Shown here piece by piece: positions 47,199 to 54,733 of a stretch of 54,733 nucleotides of DNA; positions within the stretch are counted from its first letter, which is position 1, and the number at the start of each line of letters is the position of its first letter. This DNA is from Rhizophagus sp. LPA8_4_AMF (Eukaryota > Glomeromycota > Glomeromycetes > Glomerales > Glomeraceae). The DNA is taken from the NCBI GenBank assembly GCA_021464525.1, contig JADRCO010000100.1, positions 1 to 54,733 on the forward strand. Direction: 5' to 3'. Both the position numbers and the translations under genes were made by a program. Below the pieces are notes generated by a model. That model was given only the letters and a program-made list of their open reading frames with translations, made no database searches and was not told the DNA's origin.

Positions 47199-48600
47199 TT
47201 AATTCAAATTTAATAATGATGAGAATAAAACTGTAATAATGGATCCAACAGTGAAAGGAATAATAATAGATGATGAACTTGCGCTTACAGATGATGGAAG
47301 TGATTTACCAGCAGTAGTAGCACCATTGGTAGCACTATTAGTAGCACCATTAGTAGTACTATTATTACCAACTACTTCTAAGTAAGGGTTATTATCACCA
47401 ATACATTGAGGTACAGTCATAATCTTCAAATTTGGTACTTTAACAGCTCTATCAATAATTTGAACTGCAGCGTCAACAGTTTGTGGATAAAGATCATGTT
47501 CGAGAACAATGAACCCAGTTTTCAATTTAGGGAAAGTTTGCATCCAAGTTTCAAAAGTATTTATAACAAAGTCGACTGACTTAGGAGGATTGGAAGTAAG
47601 AGTCCAGTCATTACTATCGAATTCTGGAACCCAAAGGACGGCTACAAAAATAATAAAAAAATATGTTAATATTTGAAAAGATACTTTGGAAGGAATGTGA
47701 TATATATATTCAAATATTTTTAACATACTTTTCAAACCAACAGCACGGGCAACAGCACGAACACGATTATCAGTATCACCATATGGAGGTCGCATATATA
47801 GAGGAGTAACACCAATAACATCTTTAATAGCCTGGATAAAGAAATGGGAATTATATTAAATTTTAAAATTCAAATTATATTAAAAATTTTGATACATAAC
47901 AAGAAATCTAATAAAAAATGTGAACCTTCATAGTCCATTTTAATTCAGCAACGATGGCTTCATTCGGAAGGGAGGTAAGTGCTGGATGAGACCAAGTGTG
48001 TACTGCGATATTATGACCTAAATTTTTTTTATTATAAATATTTAATTTTTTTTAGTTTTTCGATTAAGTAAAAATTTTAGAAAGAACAGGGGAGATAACC
48101 ATACCAGAATCAAAAGCAGATTTGAGAACTTTAGGATTGTTGATAACACGGCTTCCTACTACAAAGAATGTAGCTTTAATCTTATGCTCATTCAATTTGT
48201 TTAATAACTTGGGTGTTGATTCAGATGGCCCGTCGTCATATGTTAACCCCCAATCACCAACATTTGGACAAGTTGCAATATCGTCTTCTGCGGTGATTTT
48301 TTGACAAGTCCAAGAACCTTGATCTGGTTGAATTACAGTTGGAGGACCACATTGAGCTTGTTGAGTATTAACTTTACCACCATTTGAAATTGGAAGATTT
48401 GGAACTTTTGATAAATCTATTTCTTTTAACCATGCTTGAACTTGAGGGCTATTAGTGTCTGGTAATTTATCAGCAGGTGGATAGTCATTAATAGAAATTG
48501 GAGGGGGAGAAGCTGGTGAACCTGGTGAAGCAGCTTGAGGTGAGGCTTTTACCACACAAAAAGTAGCAAAAACGATTGTAATAATAGGAACTATCTTCAT
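47199..48600 (-). CDS. GPI-anchored chitin deacetylase (polysaccharide deacetylase, CE4)
   Basis: Four exons on the minus strand join in frame: 48600-48105, 48017-47926, 47831-47729 and 47641-47199, giving 377 residues. A signal peptide (1-20) is followed by a Pro-rich linker. The NodB-type catalytic domain has all five CE4 motifs: TYDDGP (120-125; Asp122 base, Asp123 metal), HTWSH (172-176; His172 and His176 metal ligands), RPPYGD (210-215), DW (242-243) and LEHD (277-280; His279). The C-terminus has an Asn/Thr/Ser-rich spacer (about 318-345) and a hydrophobic tail ([19 protein letters not shown]), typical of a GPI anchor signal. It should convert wall chitin to chitosan at the plasma membrane or wall. 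In a symbiotic fungus this could lower chitin-triggered plant defence; that is inference. The domain is cut by introns between motifs, and motif 2 has an exon to itself. Confidence 0.93.
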
Positions 48601-50348
48601 TTCGAATGAAGGCTATTAATTTATAGAATTGTATATATTGAAAATTAATTATAAAGATGAGGTAAGAATGTTTTTTTTTCTTCTAGAATGATTTTATTGT
48701 GTTTCCTTCGAGGGTAAAGAAGAGTATTAAAGGAGGGAGTTGAAACAAGACCAAGTATAGGTCTTAAAGAGATATATAATGAATTTGAATATGGGGAACT
48801 AAGAAATTTGAATGCATAAAAAGAGAAAAAAAAACCGCGGTTTATTTTTTATTTTTTATTTATTTATATTTTGTTTATTTCTCAAATAATTTTTTTTTTA
48901 AAAAAAATTGTGAAATCAGGTTGTTTGTACTTTATATAAAATCATTAAAAACATGCGCTTGAAATTATCGAACCAATCCGAATATGGATTTCTGTTAGGG
49001 ACCCGATCTTTTATGTAACATGTCTAATTATTCTTACAACCTTATTATTGGAAGAAAATCAATGCAATTTACTTGTTTAAAGCGTTTAAAGCGGCGTAAA
49101 TTTTAATTGGCGAGCTTGCATTCAAAAAAAGAATTGATTTGAAGGTTAAAATTAACTTGCTCCTAACCTAATATATTTATGGCTAATAAATTATGAACTA
49201 ATTATTATTATTACAACACAATTGCGCTCACTGAAACCTTTGTCGATTAAATTTGTAATTTTGAACACTAAAATTTTTTTTAAAAAAAGAATCCCTGAAA
49301 ATTTAGTTATTTCTTTAATTGGGAAAATAGTAAACGATAGTAATGTAATGTTAACATAAAAATATAAATATTTATGATTTGTGCCATAGAACTATTTTTT
49401 ACATATGTTTATTCCACGCTATAATAAAACTAGTACCAATAAATTATAATTTACTGTGTAATTATATAGTTCGGCTGATATGTATTACAAATATATAAAA
49501 CCAGAGGAAACTTTTATATTTCTTCTTTCCCGGAGAAGATTTTTATTTAAATTTCGGATTTTAGCATATAAATAGATGTACCAACAAATAATGCATATTT
49601 TAGGTAATTAATTTCGGCATTTCAGTTTCGGTTATTCTCGGTGCTAATCTTTAATGCATATACAGTATTAAATAATGCACTCCTTTTTAAGACCGTAGAT
49701 TAATCGTACATCATGCATTTATATATCAAAAATAGAGGTCTTAATAATATAAAGTCATACAGACAATTATTTTCATAATTGGTATATTTTTTGATTCTGA
49801 TAAGTTTTAAAGAGAGTTTTAGATTTTACAAATGTGGGTTTGAAAATTTGTCAAAATGAAAATATTTTTGGTAAGTAGATTTGTAACGAAATTACAATAC
49901 TTATTAGTAAGATGATTAACCGAATAAAGTAAATAAATAAAAATGCATGATTATGTATTTTTTTTCAGTCATAAAACAAAAATTATTATTTAAGCAATTG
50001 ATTCTTTCACTAGAAAACGTTTTAGTCTATTTAACAAACCGATAACATGAAAGATTTGAAATTATCACATATTGAATCTCAAACATTATTATATATTCGA
50101 TTGAATGATTTGTTATTAATTATACGTTTTATCCAAAGAATATTTTACGAGTTGAAGTTATTATATACGATGTCCAATTACTATGTTTTAAGAGGTTTTT
50201 CGACGGCTAAATTATATATTACTGATATACAAATATAAAAATACAAGAGTTTTCTTTTTTAATGTGTATGTATGTGTTATACTAATATACATTTATAATC
50301 TCACTACTATCCAGGTGAACTGAATATCATAATTTGATCTGTTACTAA
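48601..50348. other. Intergenic DNA, no gene seen
   Basis: The first 150 bases upstream of the chitin deacetylase ATG include TATA-like stretches on the minus strand (atatatacaatt, near 48,630). The rest is AT-rich. A 63-codon frame at 50,047-50,238 has no recognisable feature and is not accepted. Confidence 0.5.
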
Positions 50349-51521
50349 TCATGTCTGCGAATCAGCATTGTTATTTAATGAATAAGAAGGAAGAGGAGAT
50401 GTTTGATTTGTAAGCAATTTTGGTTCATAAGAAGGAGGAGAAGAATCATATCGAGGTTGCAAAGTTTCAGATTCTAAATATCTTGAAATTTCTTGTTGAT
50501 GTAAAAGTTCAGCTACTAAACAAGATTCTTCTTCTTCACTCAACATATTTTTAATTTTTACTGGAATTTCTAAATTAATATTATGTTTGCTAAATATACC
50601 AAAATTAACTTTAATTTTAACCTTATGAGTAATTTCAATATGAAAACTTTCTTCTGACCAATTAAACGCTCTAATACAATCATCAGGTATTGTAAAATTA
50701 ATATCCATAATACATTCATTATATTGAGTTTCTTTTGAAATTGGAATTTGTTTACCCTTTATAATCTTTTTTCCCACATTTTTACGTTTCTTCTTAATCT
50801 CTGATTTAATTGTGATGGCAGTATATTCTTTTAAACTTATTACAATATCTTCTAATGAAACGCGAGCATCGAAAAAAGTTAATTTCACTCTAACAATAAT
50901 TGGATAACGAGGACCAAAAATTTTATCATTTAAAGAAATTTCATATCCAATCCCTTTCTTTGATTTATCATTCTTCCATGTTATAGAATTAGGTATTGAA
51001 GGTGGTAAACTATACCGATCGACGATATAAGCGCATTGTATAACTTTTGTTGATCCTTGAAAAGTTTTAATATTTGGTTTACGTGATATTATTGCTCTAA
51101 GACTATATTCAATTTTTCCTCGATCTTTAATTGCTGATAAACTTGAAGGTATATCATTAGGTAGAGGAATTTCAAATGGTAAAATCAAATTACTTATTTG
51201 TTGATAATCATTATTATCACTTTTCCATAATTCAGTAGTAATATTACATATTGAATTTGTACCATAATTTAAAAATTTTGGTCCAGTTTCATGTAATTGA
51301 ATAAATTCTGCTCCTGAAAATGATAATTTTATCTGTTTTATATATATAGGATCATTTGAAGGAAAACTAAGATGTAAAAAACCAACGATTGATGTATTAT
51401 GAGTAATACCAAGATATCCTTCTTGAAATGATTTTCGTCCCTCTTGATAAGAAAAATATATTGATGGTGTAAATTCTTTATATGACGAACGTGGAGGTCC
51501 CTTGGGTAAATTATTGGACAT
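50349..51521 (-). CDS. Alpha-arrestin with PPxY motif, intronless
   Basis: One uninterrupted frame of 390 residues starts at an ATG on the minus strand. Arrestin N-domain features are IYFSYQEGRKSFQEGYLG and GFLHLSFPSNDPIYIKQIKL (about 20-75). The C domain (about 190-325) has KKGIGYEISLNDKIFGPRYP and later SFHIEITHKVKIKVNFG. After it comes an acidic helix (LSEEEESCLVAELL) and a tail with PPSY (362-365) and LPSY (377-380). PPxY binds WW domains of NEDD4/Rsp5-type ubiquitin ligases, so this is likely an endocytic adaptor that recruits such a ligase to transporters. It aligns along its length with the 329-residue arrestin at 27,314-28,303, which lacks the tail. Lack of introns is shared by both and contrasts with the intron-rich neighbours. 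Confidence 0.88.
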   Translation of the reverse strand: MSNNLPKGPPRSSYKEFTPSIYFSYQEGRKSFQEGYLGITHNTSIVGFLHLSFPSNDPIYIKQIKLSFSGAEFIQLHETGPKFLNYGTNSICNITTELWKSDNNDYQQISNLILPFEIPLPNDIPSSLSAIKDRGKIEYSLRAIISRKPNIKTFQGSTKVIQCAYIVDRYSLPPSIPNSITWKNDKSKKGIGYEISLNDKIFGPRYPIIVRVKLTFFDARVSLEDIVISLKEYTAITIKSEIKKKRKNVGKKIIKGKQIPISKETQYNECIMDINFTIPDDCIRAFNWSEESFHIEITHKVKIKVNFGIFSKHNINLEIPVKIKNMLSEEEESCLVAELLHQQEISRYLESETLQPRYDSSPPSYEPKLLTNQTSPLPSYSLNNNADSQT

Positions 51522-51579
51522 TCTGTGAAGATTTTGTTTTTGTAAAAAAATAAATCTTTTTTTTTTTGTGAATAAATTT

Positions 51580-51720
51580 TATGTGAAAAAAAAAATAAAG
51601 TTTATATGTGAAAAAAAATAAAGTTTATATTGAAAAACAAATAAAGTTTATATTGAAAAAAAAATAAATTTTATATGTAAAAATAAATAAATTTTATATG
51701 TAGAAAAAAAGATAATAAAA
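51580..51720. repeat. Short tandem repeat upstream of the PPxY arrestin
   Basis: A unit of about 23 bases (tgtgaaaaaaaataaagttt and variants) is repeated about six times just upstream of the arrestin start. T-runs follow at 51,767-51,790 (24 T) and about 51,807-51,823. Copy number here is likely to vary between strains. Confidence 0.6.
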
Positions 51721-53669
51721 TAAATTTTTAATAATAAAATAAAAAAATATTAAATCTTGTGAAATCTTTTTTTTTTTTTTTTTTTTTTTTAAAAATAAAA
51801 ATTTAATTTTTTTTTTTTTTTTTGAAAAAAAATGGATTTTATTATTTAAAATTTGATGTAAATATTTAAAAATGTAAATATATATATAGTATATATATAT
51901 ATATGTTCTCAACTGAATTGATGTTTTATATGTAAAATTCCCCCCATAATTGAATTTGAAAAAATTTTTTTTTGAAATTGAGTAATTGACAGTTTTTAAC
52001 CCATATAAATACGTGCATATCGTTTATCAAGATTTCATGCAGTACACCCCGTTAATCTAATCATAAATTGTCCATATCCGGTATTCATAAAAGCCCCCAT
52101 ATTCCTTCAAAGTGTTGATAATTTGATAATTTGATAATTTGGTTAACGCTAATGCCAAGAATTTTCACGGGAAATTTTCGTACAAATTTTAAAGTAACGC
52201 CACCAATCATAAATGCATCTTTACGGCTTTATTGAGGCCCGTTCCCAAATAAAAAAAAAATATAAAATGAGTGAGAGTAAGATTTTTCATTAAAATAAAT
52301 TTTTTAAATATAAATAAAATCTTTGAACTAGAATTTTGAGTGGACGAATCTAAAACAAAATTTTTAACATTTGCTTTTTTTTTTTAGTATTTAATATAAA
52401 GCGAAAATCTTGGCTTAAAAAAAGGTGAATTATATGTTTATTTTCAATTGCAAAATATAAAAGACGTACCGAATTACAATAAAACATCATGTGAAAGTGA
52501 AAGATATTATTTAAATGAAATTTACCAATTTAGTGCTTTTTCTCTTCTTTTTTTTTGGTAACTCAAAAAAAAAAAAAAAATTTTAATTTCATTATGTAAA
52601 TCAATGTATAATACTAAATTTGTTATCTGAAAACCGGTTTCATTGTTGAAAGAATTTTTAATTCAAATTTTTCTGATTGGATAAAATATCTTTAAACGAG
52701 TCTTAATGAAATTTTTTAAGAAATTTACCCCCTTTCTTTTTTTTTCTTGTCTCTTGTTTACCACATGGTTTTTGTTGTTCAAAGGAATTACGCCCGTAGC
52801 CTTTCAGCATAAAATTTACTGATTAATCCTGATTGTCTCACTAACTTATCTTTTGTTCCACAGGGATACTCCCCGTTATCCATATATATTCGAATTATGT
52901 GTAGGCTTAGGGTTAGCCGCTAGCAATGAATTATTTTTTTTTAGTCTATAATAATGTCAATTGTCTCCCATTATGTATTATCCCATAAAGGGTACCTGTA
53001 TTGAATGCTGGTCAAAATTATTATTAAGCAACCCTTTTCTTAATACACATACATATATATATATGGAATTGATTTGTTACGATTCCTTTTACCTACTGAC
53101 TATTTAGATTTATAGTATTATGGATTAACAATGAATATCATTTCTTTTAGATATATCAATCCATTTGCAATGTTTAATTTGTTTTTAAAATTAACGATAG
53201 TAACATTACATTAACTATTTATTATCTTTAAAAAATTATGGCTATTTTTTTTTAAATTAAAACGAATTAACGGATCGTAATTTTGAAAAATACTACATAT
53301 TTATTCACATTGAATACGTTTCAAATGAATTTTCCCTCGGTTAAAACAAAAAAAAAAATAGGGACTAATATTGTTGATCTCATATAATAGAAAAAATTAT
53401 AATAAGGAGGTATACATATAGGAATATCTGAGTACTGTCATAATTACGCGAACTAAATACATCAAAACATTACGATTTTTGAGAATCAGTTAAATACTCG
53501 GCGGATCTGCGAAGAACCATTCTGCTCGGAAATATCAATATTCTGGCAATGTTCAATTCGACTATTAACATATAGCACTGTCTAAAAATATCCCGAGTAT
53601 TTAAATACGGTGTTGTGACGTACGTTATAACCAATATCATTCAAGGTCAAAACGTTCCAGTAGTCATCC
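51721..53669. other. AT-rich intergenic DNA, no gene seen
   Basis: Many long A- and T-runs, (TA)n near 51,880-51,903, and a triple 'tttgataat' at 52,119-52,140. No supported gene or element end. Confidence 0.5.
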
Positions 53670-54250
53670 TTGGTGGACCATTTCCTGAATGCTATGTTCC
53701 AAATATAACTTTTCGAAATCAATACTTGAATGCCAATTTCCTGAATTAAACACTCCTGAAACACTGAATCTCTATTTCCCGAACCCTAATTTCCCGAACC
53801 CTAGTTTCCTGAAAATCTAATGTCACCTGTAAAAAAAAGTCGATCCGTTTTTTATATTCCGTAATAGGCCCATATTTCCGGGATTACGGAATTTATCGAA
53901 TTATTTACATTTTCTGTGAATGGATCCATGAAAGGCTCATTTTTACGGAGCTTTACAAAAACGAAATGTAATAAATGTCTAAAAAAGCACTTTTGTTTGT
54001 TTTTTTTTTGTAATAAGATATAAATCGGACAAAAATGATGCTTTTTTAGACGTTTTTTACACATGAACACAAATATATAAACCGAATTTAACACATTTCA
54101 TTTTTATAGGGTTTCCGTGAATGGATCATGAAAGGCTCATTTTTACGGAGTTTTTTTACAGAAATGATGGAAAAATTTTTTATAGGGAAGATCTCAAATC
54201 CTAATTCCAATATCCTGAATGGACAATTTCTGAAATATATAAATAAAATC
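53670..54250. repeat. Degenerate repeat cluster (ccatttcctgaat family plus direct repeats)
   Basis: ccatttcctgaatgctatgt (near 53,678) resembles the arm of the element at 33,605-34,152. 'tttcccgaaccctaatttcc' repeats back to back at 53,775-53,810. A 38-base segment containing atgaaaggctcatttttacg occurs twice, at about 53,915-53,952 and 54,115-54,153. The block looks like a diverged non-autonomous element with internal repeats. No protein is encoded. Confidence 0.4.
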
Positions 54251-54409
54251 TAATTTTTTTTTTTTTAATTAATTTGTATTTTAAGAGAAAAATTTTTCTG
54301 TGTTAACTTATTAAAAACATTTTTAAAAAAGATATAATACGTAAAATCAAATAAATGGATTGTAATCAATAAATATATTATATAATAGTTATTGGGTAGG
54401 GGGGTTGAA

Positions 54410-54443
54410 ATATCACCAAACTGCGAAGCAGTTCGGATGATAT
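54410..54443. repeat. Short hairpin
   Basis: atatcaccaaactgc pairs with gcagttcggatgatat around a GAA loop, with two or three mismatches. It lies at the start of a sharp change to less AT-rich DNA, and could mark the terminus of a mobile element. A Helitron-like 3' hairpin was considered, but no CTRR end follows. Confidence 0.45.
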
Positions 54444-54733
54444 TTATTTTTATTTTATTTCAGAAAGAGTGGTGACTAGAGTCAAATACAAATATAAGAG
54501 AAAAACAGATGTACAATAAAGACATAAGCAGTTATCTATGTAAGCGATCCTCAGTCTACATCCCATTATGAGACCTCACCCTTCGGTCAAAGATTTAGGG
54601 CGTCCCCCGAGAATGCCCCAGGGACCCCAAATCTACCCTCTAACCTCTCCCCATTACTGAGGGATAATACGGTGGCACGTACTACCACAATCTTCATATT
54701 ACCATGAGGTTAGAGTCAACCGCAATGTGTTCA
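54444..54733. other. GC-richer segment at the window edge, no gene identified
   Basis: From about 54,550 to the end the composition is close to balanced (for example gcgtcccccgagaatgcccc), unlike the rest of the window. Frames are short. It may be the edge of a repeated element or of a gene lying beyond the window. It is cut by the window end. Confidence 0.4.

Noticed and set aside
51694..51912. A 72-codon frame on the minus strand
   Set aside because: It is a translation of T-runs and (TA)n repeats upstream of the arrestin.
54408..54450. Helitron 3' end
   Set aside because: There is a hairpin, but the required CTRR terminus a few bases after it is missing, and no Rep/helicase sequence is seen.
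1..54733. tRNA or rRNA genes
   Set aside because: I looked for T-arm sequences (GGTTCGAATCC-like) and long conserved GC-rich rRNA segments on both strands and saw none. A covariance-model search would be needed to exclude divergent ones.

Overview
The window is strongly AT-rich eukaryotic DNA. It has short GT-AG introns (commonly GTAAGT or GTATGT donors and T-rich acceptors), long gene-poor stretches, and many decayed or non-autonomous transposable elements. Fungal-type genes (a GPI-anchored chitin deacetylase, alpha-arrestins, a fungal P450) and a TRP-like membrane protein family point to an arbuscular mycorrhizal fungus of the Glomeromycotina, most like Rhizophagus. That organism call is inference from gene content and style; no database search was possible.

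Layout. 1-11,100 has no gene I can support. It is a repeat landscape: a small TA-flanked MITE (525-665), a tandem array of about 110-120 bp units that each look like a micro-exon between a polypyrimidine-AG and a GT (1090-2580), a second such array on the opposite strand (3815-4850) interrupted by a MITE, and a nested set of inverted-repeat elements (5221-8480) with more micro-exon-like units and a tandem repeat core. 11,105-20,711 is a compact gene island: a small GPI-anchored Ser/Thr-rich protein, a KH-like protein, a mitochondrial-type Era GTPase (8 exons), a possible 66-residue protein head-to-head with it, the RED/IK splicing factor (5 exons), and a cytochrome P450 (5 exons). 20,712-27,300 is repeat-rich, with MITEs and a LINE tail. 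An intronless arrestin-fold gene is at 27,314-28,303. 28,304-42,080 holds non-LTR retrotransposon debris, a broken membrane protein gene split by a MITE, and a 3.8 kb hAT element with recognisable ends and a ruined transposase. 42,349-44,796 is a five-exon TRP-like ion-channel gene, followed by a broken copy of its own 5' end (45,303-45,727). The right part holds a GPI-anchored chitin deacetylase (47,199-48,600) and a second alpha-arrestin carrying a PPxY motif (50,349-51,521), then gene-free DNA to the end, where the base composition becomes much less AT-rich.

The genes do not form a pathway. Era (mitochondrial small-subunit ribosome assembly) and RED (spliceosome) are housekeeping genes. 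The P450, chitin deacetylase, arrestins, GPI protein and channel are membrane or cell-surface functions. Exon boundaries were worked out by hand from splice consensus and reading-frame continuity. Every joined model listed as a CDS keeps one open frame from ATG to stop.
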